From JAYZVT01 sp050248375 (GTDB lineage Bacteria; Pseudomonadota; Alphaproteobacteria; Rhizobiales; Methyloligellaceae): DNA of 40,960 nucleotides. The DNA is taken from NCBI GenBank assembly GCA_050248375.1, contig JBFWSL010000002.1, forward strand, positions 1-40,960. The letters are read 5' to 3'. This document shows positions 7,620 to 16,500 of this stretch, piece by piece. Position 1 is the stretch's first letter, and each line of letters begins with the position of its first letter. The position numbers and the translations under genes were made by a program. Below the pieces are notes generated by a model. It was not told the origin of the DNA. It saw nothing but the letters and a program-made list of their open reading frames with translations, and made no database searches.

Positions 7620-9443
7620 TCAGGCCAGCCGCGGGCCGTTCTGCGCCGGGCCGCGCGCCAGCCGCACCGGCGGCCGCTGCTCGATGACCGGCTCCAGTGT
7701 GTCCAGATTGACGTGCACGCCGGTCTCCACTTCGCCGGGGCCGTCCGGCTCGCCGGCGATGGCCTGGCCTTCCATCGGCACGGGCGTTTCCGCCGCGCGC
7801 CAGCGGGCGATGACCGCCTCCATATACTCGGCGCCATGGCTGCCCGTGCGCCACTTTTCCGAGAAGCGCGCCGCATGGCTGCGCGGCTGGTGTTCGGCCG
7901 CGAGGTCGTCGAAGCGAACGCGCGCGGGCAGCATCACGCCGTCGCCGAATACGATCGCCTCGCGCGGGCCCATGGACGGCAGGAAGTCGAGCAGGCTCGC
8001 CGCGGTATCGAAGATCGCCGCGCGCACGATGTCCTGATCGCGCTCGTTCGACAGCCGCATGGTGAAGATGGTGTTGCACTGGGACAGGATGGTTGGGTCG
8101 AGTTCGGCGGGCCTCTGGCTCACCACGCACAGGGACACGCCGTATTTCCGGCCCTCCTTGGCGATGCGGGCGATGGCCCGCCGGGTCGGCTCGAAGCCGA
8201 GCTTGGCGTCGTTCGGCACGTAGCGGTGCGCCTCCTCGCAGACCAGCGTCACCGGAACGTGGCCGTCGCCCCACAGGCAGAAGTCGAAGGTCATGCGGCA
8301 GATCACCGACACCACCACGTTGACGATCTCCGAGGGCACGCCGGTGAGTTCGAGAATGGCGATGGGGCGCCCGTCCACGGGCACGCGGAAGAGCCGCGCC
8401 AGGGTCCGCGCCATGTGGTCGTGCACGGTCAGCGCGCCGAACATGAAACTGTAGCGCGCGTCCTGGGACACCGCCTCCAGCCGCGTCTTGAGCTGCCGGT
8501 AGGGCATCAGGTCGCGCCGGTTCTCCAGCCGCCCGAGCCGCTGGTCGATCAGGCCGATGAGATCGGAGATGCGGTAGGGGACCGGCGTGTCCACGGTGTA
8601 GGACAGCACCTCGTTCGGCCCGAGCCCCTTCTTGAGCGCGATCTGGCTGTCGCGACCGCGATTGGCGGCGAAGCGCTGTTTGGCCAGCGGGATCACCTCC
8701 GACAAGATCTCGACCTCAGCCTCGTGACCCGCGACATCGCCGATGATCACCTCCACCAGTTCCTCGAAGTTCAGGAACCAGAAGGGAAGCTGCAGATCGT
8801 TCGGCGTGATCACCTCCGCCATGTCGCCGAAGCATGTGGCGTATTCGTTGTGCATGTCGAGCAGCAGGATATGCGCGTTGCGGTTCTTCTCCAGGATCGC
8901 CCGCAGGATCAGCGCCACCGAGCAGGACTTGCCGGTGCCCGTGCTGCCGAGGATGGCGCAATGCTTGCCGAGCAGGTCGTCCACCTGGACCAGCGCCGCG
9001 ATGGACGGGTCCTGGCGCAACGAGCCGACGCGCACGGCCTGCTCGCTGTTCCACATGTAGGCCTTGCGCAGTTCCTCGCCGGAAGTCAGGTAGACCGGAT
9101 CGCCGAGATAGGGGTAGGCGGACACGCCACGGCGGAACCGCTCCAGCCCGTTCGGGGTCTTCATCAGCTCGCCGACCATCTCCAGCTCGGCCACGCGGAT
9201 CTCGCCCTGGCCGTCGGTTTGCGCCGGCACCGGCACGCTGAGCGCGGAGATCAGCCCCAGCAGCGCCGAGCGCGGTGTCTCGATCTTCAGGATCGTGCCC
9301 ATTTCCGCGCGGTTGGCGTTGTCGCGCTGCTCCGAGGTTCCGCCCTCGAGCATGACCACGGCCTGGGAGCCGGAAACGGAAACGACCCGCCCGATGGGGA
9401 TCGTCGTATCGGCGGGCTGCTGGGTCTCGCGCGGATCAGCCAT
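7620..9443 (-). CDS. HerA-type DNA-translocating ATPase (DUF87)
   Basis: An ATPase of the HerA/FtsK superfamily, 607 residues. It has an N-terminal beta-barrel HAS-like region (about 15-75), Walker A ILGSTGTGKS (near 164-173), Walker B with an acidic pair (VTLVCEEAHRYVP, near 400) and an arginine-type sensor region FTMRLSNERDQDI. Archaeal HerA works with NurA nuclease in end resection; bacterial relatives are mostly uncharacterised or belong to defence systems. No NurA or SIR2-type partner is adjacent. GGAGG stands six bases before the ATG, inside the histidine kinase gene, and the two genes overlap by eight bases, so they are translationally coupled. It is hexameric by family; its DNA substrate is unknown. 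Confidence 0.9.
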   Translation of the reverse strand: MADPRETQQPADTTIPIGRVVSVSGSQAVVMLEGGTSEQRDNANRAEMGTILKIETPRSALLGLISALSVPVPAQTDGQGEIRVAELEMVGELMKTPNGLERFRRGVSAYPYLGDPVYLTSGEELRKAYMWNSEQAVRVGSLRQDPSIAALVQVDDLLGKHCAILGSTGTGKSCSVALILRAILEKNRNAHILLLDMHNEYATCFGDMAEVITPNDLQLPFWFLNFEELVEVIIGDVAGHEAEVEILSEVIPLAKQRFAANRGRDSQIALKKGLGPNEVLSYTVDTPVPYRISDLIGLIDQRLGRLENRRDLMPYRQLKTRLEAVSQDARYSFMFGALTVHDHMARTLARLFRVPVDGRPIAILELTGVPSEIVNVVVSVICRMTFDFCLWGDGHVPVTLVCEEAHRYVPNDAKLGFEPTRRAIARIAKEGRKYGVSLCVVSQRPAELDPTILSQCNTIFTMRLSNERDQDIVRAAIFDTAASLLDFLPSMGPREAIVFGDGVMLPARVRFDDLAAEHQPRSHAARFSEKWRTGSHGAEYMEAVIARWRAAETPVPMEGQAIAGEPDGPGEVETGVHVNLDTLEPVIEQRPPVRLARGPAQNGPRLA

Positions 9444-10347
9444 TGGCCGCCTCCGCGCCCGGCAGGACGATCACCACGTCGGTGCCCTTGCCCTTCTCGC
9501 TGCTGATCGTGAAGTGCCCGCCCATCGCTTCCACGCCCAGCCGGGAGATGGTGAGGCCGAGGCCGGTGCCGCCGTGGCTGCGCTCCAGGCGCATGTCGGC
9601 CTGGCCGAACGGCGTCAGCGCGGTTTCCAGTTCCTCTTCGCTCATGCCCCGGCCGGTGTCGGCGACGGCCAGCACCCAGCCCTTCGCCGGCCCCGGACGC
9701 CCGATCAGCGCCACGGTGCCGCCCGCGGGCGTGAAGGTGACCGCGTTCTTCAGCAGCCTTTGCAGGATATCCGTCAGCCGGCGGCCGTCCGCCAGCAGCG
9801 GCGGCATGTCCGCATCCATATGGCGCAGGAATTTCAGCCCCGCTTCGCGCGCGCGCGCTTCCGCGAAGGCCGCCGCCGGGTCCAGCACCTCTTCCGGGTC
9901 GGTGGTTTCCCTGTCGAGATCGAACTTGCCGCTCTGCAGCTTCGACACCTCGATCAGGTCGTTGACGATATCGAGCAGTCCTGTCGCCGAACCCAGAATA
10001 TAGGACCCGTACTCGCCGAGCTGTCGGGGATCGGGCGTCTGGCCCGCGGCCAGCATCCGGGCGAAGCCGATGATGGAGTTGAGCGGTGTGCGCAGCTCAT
10101 GACTCATATTGGCTATGAATTCGGACTTCACCAGGCTGGCCAGTTCCGCCTCGATGCGGGCGGCGCGCTCGGCGATGTCCACCCGATGCCGCAGGATCGC
10201 GCTGCCCAGCCGGCGCGAATACTGCGCCAGCAGCGCGCCCGAATTGCCGACGCGCGGCGTCACCGCGCCCTGGTAGGCGCGGTCCTGCGTGCGGCGGCTT
10301 GGCGAAGCTGCTCCCATGTTGCCCGACTGTGGGGCATTCTGGTTCAC
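9436..10347 (-). CDS. Soluble sensor histidine kinase
   Basis: Kinase core of 303 residues. The H box is FIANMSHELRTPLNSIIGFA with the phosphorylated histidine at H83. The N box is in ILQRLLKNAVTF, the G1 box VADTGRGM, and the G2 box HGGTGLGLTISR. There is no membrane segment and no recognisable sensor domain; the first 75 residues are a short polar stretch and a helix (about 53-75) that could form a dimer coiled coil. No response regulator is adjacent. The start is uncertain: GTG at 10347 gives the full frame, ATG at 10317 would shorten it by ten residues, and neither has a good ribosome-binding site. It overlaps the HerA-type gene by eight bases, which suggests joint function. Confidence 0.9.
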   Translation of the reverse strand: MNQNAPQSGNMGAASPSRRTQDRAYQGAVTPRVGNSGALLAQYSRRLGSAILRHRVDIAERAARIEAELASLVKSEFIANMSHELRTPLNSIIGFARMLAAGQTPDPRQLGEYGSYILGSATGLLDIVNDLIEVSKLQSGKFDLDRETTDPEEVLDPAAAFAEARAREAGLKFLRHMDADMPPLLADGRRLTDILQRLLKNAVTFTPAGGTVALIGRPGPAKGWVLAVADTGRGMSEEELETALTPFGQADMRLERSHGGTGLGLTISRLGVEAMGGHFTISSEKGKGTDVVIVLPGAEAANG

Positions 10348-10475
10348 GGAGCGTTAACTGTGTTGGCGGTTTCCGGCCAGCCGGCAGGGTGCCCAATGGC
10401 AAGCGGCGCGCAACGAAAGTGCGCGCCGCCAGTCCCCCTCGGGCCCGAAAAGGCCCGCAATCGCAACCGTGCGGG

Positions 10476-11039
10476 TTACTGGACCCACCGCATCTCCGTG
10501 CGGGCGGGCGAAACCATGACCTGGCGGTCCACCCAGCCGTAGACCGGCGGGGCGCAGACATTCTCCACCTGTGCCGGCTTGATCACCACCTGGAAGGTCT
10601 GGGTGGCGTACTGCGCCGGGACCGTCTCGGTCCAGCTCTGCGGCGGGGTGACCATCACCCGGCTGTTGTAGGTCTTGTACTTGCCCGGATAGGCCACCTG
10701 GCAGGTCATGCCGCACTTGCTCGTCCACTTGGTATAGGGCGCGCGCACTTCCTTGGTCATGGCCACGTCCTGATACTGCGCCGGAGTGGTGCGGACGATC
10801 TGGCGGGCGTCGGAGACGATCACCTGACGCTGCTCGGTGCCGTAGACGGCGGGAATGACGCGCTGCTCGCAGCGGCCGGGCGAGATCATCACCTGCTGGC
10901 GCACGGTCTGGTAGACCGGCGGGATGGTGACGGGCTTGTAGCAGCCCACGACAGTGCCCTTCTGGTGGCCGCCGAAGGCGAACGCCGGCGCCGCTCCGAG
11001 AAGCAGCAGGCCGAAAGTGGCGAGGGAACGGGCGAACAT
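10476..11039 (-). CDS. Secreted protein with six 16-residue repeats
   Basis: A 187-residue protein with a signal peptide (residues 1-22, LLLLGAAPAFAF). The mature part is almost wholly made of six copies of P-x-x-Y-x(6)-V-x-[IV]-x-P, starting at residues 39, 62, 85, 117, 140 and 163. The period is 23, with one nine-residue insertion between copies 3 and 4 that holds CGMTC. Five cysteines (33, 57, 109, 113, 162) may form disulphides. The pattern predicts a stack of beta hairpins, probably in the periplasm or at the cell surface. I do not recognise a named family and assign no function. GGAGGAG stands eight bases before the ATG at 11039. It is divergent from the LemA operon across 256 bases. 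Confidence 0.8.
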   Translation of the reverse strand: MFARSLATFGLLLLGAAPAFAFGGHQKGTVVGCYKPVTIPPVYQTVRQQVMISPGRCEQRVIPAVYGTEQRQVIVSDARQIVRTTPAQYQDVAMTKEVRAPYTKWTSKCGMTCQVAYPGKYKTYNSRVMVTPPQSWTETVPAQYATQTFQVVIKPAQVENVCAPPVYGWVDRQVMVSPARTEMRWVQ

Positions 11040-11076
11040 TGTGGCAACTCCTCCACGAATACACAACGACACGCTT

Positions 11077-11100
11077 GCACCGGACCCCATGCTCCGGTGC
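11077..11100. repeat. Inverted repeat in divergent intergenic region
   Basis: GCACCGGA (11077-11084) and TCCGGTGC (11093-11100) form a perfect 8-bp dyad with an 8-base spacer, in the 256-base gap between the repeat-protein gene and lemA. There is no T run on either side, so it is more likely a leader hairpin or operator for the repeat-protein gene than a terminator. I see nothing else assignable in this gap. Confidence 0.4.
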
Positions 11101-11295
11101 CGGCTCCGGACGGCGTTTTCCCCGTCCCGGCCGCGCGATCACATTGCGCGGACTGTAGGAGCACCCGCCATAATACCGAACGATGTTCTAAGTTTTGGGT
11201 AAACGCCGTTAAGCCTGCGCATTGAACTCGCGCTTGCGGATGCGGCGGAGACAGGCGCAAACTGCGCGCCGTAAGCTAAACGGGGAGAGCCGCAC

Positions 11296-11913
11296 ATGAC
11301 GCAGAAGGACTTCACGCCGGGCCTGTTCGCGCGGATTCGCGCAGTCGCCGTTCTGCTGCTGGCGGCCGTCACACTCACCGGTTGTGGCATCAATAACATT
11401 CCCACCTTCGAGGAGCAGGCCAAGGCCAAGTGGAGCGAGGTGCTGAATCAGTACAAGCGCCGCGCAGACCTGGTCCCGAACCTCGTGGAAACGGTGAAGG
11501 GCTATGCCGAGCACGAGCGCGGCGTGCTGACCGAGGTGGTCGAGGCTCGCGCCAAGGCGACCCAGGTGCAGATCCCCGCCGACATTCTCAGCAACCCGGA
11601 GGCTTTCAAGAAATTCCAGGAGGCCCAGAGCCAGCTTTCCGGGGCGCTGGCGCGCCTGCTGGCGGTGGTCGAGCGCTACCCCGACCTGAAGGCGAGCCAG
11701 AACTTCCTCACCCTGCAGTCGCAGCTCGAAGGCACCGAGAACCGCATCGCCATCGCCCGGCGCGACTACATCGAGGCGGTGCGCGCCTACAACACGGAAT
11801 TGAGGACCATTCCCGGACGCTGGTGGAAAGCGCTGCTCTATCCCGAGGCCGGGCTGATGGAGACCTTCACGGTCGCCGAAGAGGAACAGCAGACCCCGAA
11901 GGTCAAGTTCTAG
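11296..11913 (+). CDS. LemA family lipoprotein
   Basis: A 205-residue LemA protein anchored by a lipobox (TLTGCG, cysteine at residue 35). The conserved core VLNQYKRRADLVPNLVETVKGY is near residues 50-71, and the C-terminal pattern TIPGRWW is near 176. LemA proteins are four-helix bundles facing the periplasm; their role is unclear, but they nearly always travel with TPM-domain proteins as here. GGGGAGAG stands seven bases before the ATG. It is the first gene of a three-gene operon with gaps of 10 and 7 bases. Confidence 0.93.
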   Translation: MTQKDFTPGLFARIRAVAVLLLAAVTLTGCGINNIPTFEEQAKAKWSEVLNQYKRRADLVPNLVETVKGYAEHERGVLTEVVEARAKATQVQIPADILSNPEAFKKFQEAQSQLSGALARLLAVVERYPDLKASQNFLTLQSQLEGTENRIAIARRDYIEAVRAYNTELRTIPGRWWKALLYPEAGLMETFTVAEEEQQTPKVKF

Positions 11914-11923
11914 GGGAAGGGCC

Positions 11924-12712
11924 ATGCGCCCTGCCCCCGAACCCCGGACGAACCGGCGCCTGCTTGCCGCGCTGTGCATGGTGCTGGCCCTGCTGCTGAC
12001 GGGCCAGCCGGTTCCCGCTTGCGCCGACCCGGCGTTTCCCGAACTCACCGGCCGGGTCGTCGATGACGCCAGCCTGCTCAGCGCCGATCAGGAAACGGCG
12101 CTGACCGCGGAGCTGTCCGATCTGGAGGCGCGCACCACCAGCCAGCTCGTGGTGGTGACGCTGCCCTCCCTGCAAGGCTATCCGATCGAGGAGTTCGGTT
12201 ACCGGCTCGGCCGCCACTGGGGCATCGGCCAGAAGGACAAGGACAACGGCGTTCTCCTCATCGTCGCGCCCGCCGAGCGCAAGGTGCGCATCGAGGTGGG
12301 CCGCGGGCTGGAGCCCGTCCTCACCGACGCGCTCAGCAAGATCATCATCGAAAACGCCATCCTGCCGAAATTCCGCAAGAACGATTTTGCCAGCGGCATA
12401 CGCGCGGGCGTCACCGACATCGTCTCCGCCCTCAGCGGCGATGCCGATGCCGTCAAGCTGCGCGCCCGCAGCCAGCCGGACGTGGTCGATACTGTATTCA
12501 TCGCCATATTCGCCATCGTCTGGCTCGGCATCATCCTGCTGGCGCTCTACGTCATCTTCAGTTCCGCTCGCCATGGCGGTGGCGGCTGGACATCCGGCTC
12601 CGGCGGGGGCTGGAGCGGTGGTGGGGGAGGCTGGAGCGGCGGCGGAAGCGGCGGGGGGTTCTCCGGCGGCGGCGGCGGTTTTGGCGGCGGCGGATCTTCG
12701 GGAGGCTGGTAG
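11924..12712 (+). CDS. TPM domain (YgcG-like) membrane protein
   Basis: A 262-residue protein with a signal peptide (about 1-36), a TPM domain (about 43-165, with LTGRVVDDASLLSADQE and a central ELSDLEARTTSQLVVVTL), one transmembrane helix (about 190-210) and a tail made almost entirely of glycine, serine and tryptophan (repeats of GGGWSGG). The glycine-rich end is usual for the family. The TPM domain sits in the periplasm. Some relatives show phosphatase activity and others aid photosystem repair in plants; the role here is unknown. It is coupled with lemA and a second TPM gene. Confidence 0.92.
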   Translation: MRPAPEPRTNRRLLAALCMVLALLLTGQPVPACADPAFPELTGRVVDDASLLSADQETALTAELSDLEARTTSQLVVVTLPSLQGYPIEEFGYRLGRHWGIGQKDKDNGVLLIVAPAERKVRIEVGRGLEPVLTDALSKIIIENAILPKFRKNDFASGIRAGVTDIVSALSGDADAVKLRARSQPDVVDTVFIAIFAIVWLGIILLALYVIFSSARHGGGGWTSGSGGGWSGGGGGWSGGGSGGGFSGGGGGFGGGGSSGGW

Positions 12713-12719
12713 CGAAATC

Positions 12720-13343
12720 ATGATCCTGTTCACCGACAAGGAACGCAAGCGGATCAGCTCCGCCATCGCCAAAGCGGAGAAAAAGACCAGCGGCGAGATC
12801 GTCACCGTCGTGACCGACGCCAGCGACGACTACACATTCATACCGCTGCTGTGGGCGGCGCTCGCCGCCCTTGCCGTTCCCGCCCCGCTGCTCTTCTTCA
12901 CCCTGCTGCCGCTGCCCTGGGTCTACCTCGCCCAGCTCGCGACCTTTCTTGCCCTTGCGGCCGCCACGCAATGGTGGCCGCTGCGCATCCGGCTGGTGCC
13001 CGCCAACGTCAGGCGCGCCCGTGCCCACCGTCATGCGGTGGAGCAGTTCCTCGCCCAGAACCTGCACACCACGCGCAAGCGGACCGGCGTACTGATCTTC
13101 GTCTCGCTGGCGGAGCGCTATGCCGAGGTGATCGCCGACGAGGGTATCTACAAGAAGGCGCCGCCGGGGGTTTGGGACGGCATCGTCGCCGGGCTCACCG
13201 CGCGAATCGCCCGCGGTGAAGCGGCGCATGGCTTCGTCGAGGCGGTGGACGCCTGCGGCAAACTGCTGGCGGTGCATTTTCCTCCCGGCAGCGCCGATCG
13301 CAACGAGCTTCCGAACCACCTCATCGAGCTGCACCGGGATTGA
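12720..13343 (+). CDS. TPM domain protein, second copy
   Basis: A 207-residue protein starting MILFTDKERKRI, with an N-terminal basic helix, two hydrophobic segments (about 42-62 and 65-84) and a TPM-like half (about 100-207, with TRKRTGVLIFVSLAERYAEV and EGIYKKAP). It lacks a signal peptide and the glycine tail of the preceding gene. The start is set by ATG at 12720, seven bases after the previous stop; GGGAGG is about 14 bases upstream. In many genomes LemA is followed by two TPM proteins of just these two sizes, which supports a joint membrane complex. Confidence 0.88.
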   Translation: MILFTDKERKRISSAIAKAEKKTSGEIVTVVTDASDDYTFIPLLWAALAALAVPAPLLFFTLLPLPWVYLAQLATFLALAAATQWWPLRIRLVPANVRRARAHRHAVEQFLAQNLHTTRKRTGVLIFVSLAERYAEVIADEGIYKKAPPGVWDGIVAGLTARIARGEAAHGFVEAVDACGKLLAVHFPPGSADRNELPNHLIELHRD

Positions 13344-13376
13344 CCGCGGAACCGTCACATTCCCGGCCTCATACGC

Positions 13377-13393
13377 GTGCAATAGATGTGCAC
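13377..13393. repeat. Short dyad upstream of gdh
   Basis: GTGCA and TGCAC face each other across seven bases, in the 180-base gap before the glutamate dehydrogenase gene. It could be a regulator site, but it is short and may be chance. I find no clear -35/-10 pair in this gap. Confidence 0.2.
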
Positions 13394-13523
13394 CCACAGC
13401 AGCGCGGCGCCGGCCGCCGCCGGATTCTCACTTGTCTTGAAGCCCATGCCAAGCCAATCTCGGACAACACGCGGCGCCACCACGCGCTCCGGCGCGCGGA
13501 ACCATAAGCGGCGGGGGGAGGAT

Positions 13524-16500
13524 GTGACGCAGGCAGAGGTTGCGAATTCGGGATCCTTTTCCCGCGGCGTACTGTCCGCAATCCGGCAGGCCGCCAGGGG
13601 CGACGCCCTCCTGCAGCGCTTCGCCGAAATCGTGCTGTCGGGAACCGAGGATCCCGACCTCGTCCGCTATCCGGAGAAGGCGGTCGCCGCCCTGCTGCTG
13701 TCGGCCTGGGAGTTCGTCTCCGTCCGCGAGACCGGCAAATACAAGATTCGCCTCTTCAATCCCGACCGTATTTCGGGCCCTCACGGCGACGCCACCGTCA
13801 TTGAAATCGTCAACGACGACATGCCCTTCCTGGTGGACTCCATCATGGGCGAAATCCAGGAGCGCGGCCTCGCCGTGCATCTGGTCATGCACCCGGTCTT
13901 CGCGGTTTCCCGCGATGCTTCCAGCCGCCTGACCGGCGTCGGCCGCCCGGGCGCCAATGGCGCCGAATGGACCGGCCGGGAAAGCTACATACAGATTCAC
14001 ATCCAGCGGCTTGGCGCCAAGAAGGACATCGACGAGCTCAAGAAGACGCTTACCGGCATCCTCGACAATGTCCGTACCGTGGTGCGCGACTGGCGGCCGA
14101 TGCAGGACCGTCTCAACCGGGCCATCGCCGCCTACACCGCCTCGCCGCCGCCCATTCCCGTCGCCGATCTGGCGGAATCCATCCAGTTCCTGAAATGGCT
14201 GCTGGACAACAACTTCACCTTCCTTGGCATGCGCGCCTTCGCCTTCGTCGGCGGCGCCCAGCGGGGCAAGCTCGAGCCGATCCCGAAATCGGGCCTCGGC
14301 ATCCTGCGCGATCCGGCCATCAACGTGCTGCGCCGTGGTACCGAGATGGTCCACTGGACGCCGGAGATCAGGCAGTTCTTCCTGGCCCCCGCGCCGCTCA
14401 TCGTCGCCAAGGCCAATGTGCGCTCCACCGTCCACCGGCGCGCGCACATGGACTACATCGGCGTCAAGATATACGGCGAGAAGGGCGAGATTTCCGGCGA
14501 GCTGCGCATTGTCGGCCTGTTCACCTCCGCCGCCTACACGCGCTCGGTGAAATCGATACCCTTCCTTCGCCACAAGGCGGAGATGGTCATGAACCGCTCC
14601 GGCTACGCGCCCGCCAGTCACAGCGCCAAGGCGCTGCAGAACATCATCGAGACTTTCCCCCGCGACGAACTGTTCCAGATCGACGTCGACCACCTCTACA
14701 GCGTCGCCACCGCGATCCAGGCACTGGAGCTGCGGCCCCGCGCCCGGGTCTTCCCCCGCATCGACCAGTTCGACCGCTTCGTCTCGGTCCTGGTCTTCGT
14801 GCCCCGCGACCGCTTCTCCACCGAGACCCGCAAGCGCATCGGCAACTTCCTCGCCGAAGCCTATGAGGGCCGCATCTCCGCCTTCTATCCCTTCTTCCCC
14901 GAAGGGCCGCTGGTACGCATCCATTTCATCATCGGACGCTACGAGGGCAAGACGCCGGCTCACGAGCAGGCCTGGCTCGAGGAGAATGTCTCCGAGATCA
15001 TCACCACCTGGTCGGATCGCCTCGTGCGCGAGCTGCACGCGCTGCCCGACCTCACGCGTGCCGAGGAACTGGGACGCAAATACGCCGACGCCTTCCCCGT
15101 TGGCTACCGTGCCACCTTCGAGCCGGCGCGCGCCGTGGTCGACATCGACAGGCTGGAAGCGCTCACGCCCGAGTTGCCGGTCTCGGTCGATTTCTATGCC
15201 GTTCCCGGCGATCCCGAGGCCCAGGTCCATGTGGCGATCTATCACCGCCACGGGCCCATTCCGCTCAGCCGCCGCGTGCCCGTGCTGGAGAATCTCGGCT
15301 TCTCCGTCATCGACGAGCGCTCCTACATCGTCTCGCCGGACGATGCGGACGTGCTGTCGCTGCACGACATGCTGCTGCAGAACCAGACCGGCGAGCCGGT
15401 GGACCTGAAGGCGCTCGATGGCCGGCTGGAGGACAGCTTCCTCGCCGTGTGGCGCGACGACGCCACCAACGACTCCTACAACCGTCTGGTTCTCGCCGCC
15501 GACATGGACTGGCGCGAGGCGTCGGTGCTGCGCGCCTACGGCAACTATCTGCGCCAGATCGGCGCCCCCTTCGGGCAGGCCTATCTCTCCGAGACGCTGC
15601 TCCGGCATCTTGGCGTCACCCGCAACCTGATCGAGATGTTCCGCGTCCGCTTCGATCCCGAGCGCAAGGGCGGCGACAAGGCGCGCAAGTCCGCCGAGGA
15701 GGCCCTCAGCGAGGCCATCGACAAGGCGCTCGACGAAATCCCCAGCCTGGACGAGGACCGCATCCTGCGCCACTTCCGCAATCTGGTGCGTTCCTCTTTG
15801 CGCACCAATTTCTACCAGACGCTGGAAGACGGCGCCCGTCAGCCCGCCCTTGCCATAAAGCTCGATTCCAGGCGTGTCGAAGGCTCGCCGAGCCCGCGTC
15901 CATTCGCCGAAATCATGGTCTTCTCGCCCCGCGTGGAAGGCATTCACCTGCGCGGCGGGCGCATCGCCCGCGGCGGCCTGCGCTGGTCCGACCGGCTGCA
16001 GGACTACCGCACGGAAATTCTCGGCCTCGCCAAGGCCCAGCAGGTGAAGAACGTGGTCATCGTGCCCACCGGCTCCAAGGGCGGCTTCGTGCCCAAGCGT
16101 CTGCCCGCCGGAGGCACCCGCGAGCAGGTGATGGAGGAGGGCGTCGCCGCCTACAGGACCTTCGTCTCCATGCTGCTGACCGTCACGGACAATCTCGACG
16201 GCGCCGCGGTCATTCCACCTCCGCGGGTGGTGCGTCACGACGGCGACGATCCCTATCTCGTGGTGGCGGCCGACAAGGGCACCGCCACCTTCTCGGACTT
16301 CGCCAACGCCATTTCGGTCTCCCACGGCTACTGGCTCGGCGACGCCTTCGCCTCCGGCGGGTCCGCGGGCTACGACCACAAGAAGATGGGCATCACCGCC
16401 CGTGGCGGCTGGGAAGCGGTCAAGCGCCACTTCCGCGAAATGGACGTCGATATCCAGAGCACGCCCTTCACCGTGATCGGCGTCGGCGACATGTCCGGCG

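Noticed and set aside
7620..10347. A complete anti-phage defence system of the HerA-SIR2/NurA kind
   Set aside because: No nuclease, SIR2 or DUF4297 gene is next to the HerA-type ATPase, and base composition matches the core chromosome. Kept only as a kinase-ATPase observation.
11100..11295. CtrA-type TTAA-N7-TTAA box in the lemA upstream region
   Set aside because: GTAA and TTAA occur there, but the spacing is six and flanking bases do not match, so it is probably chance.
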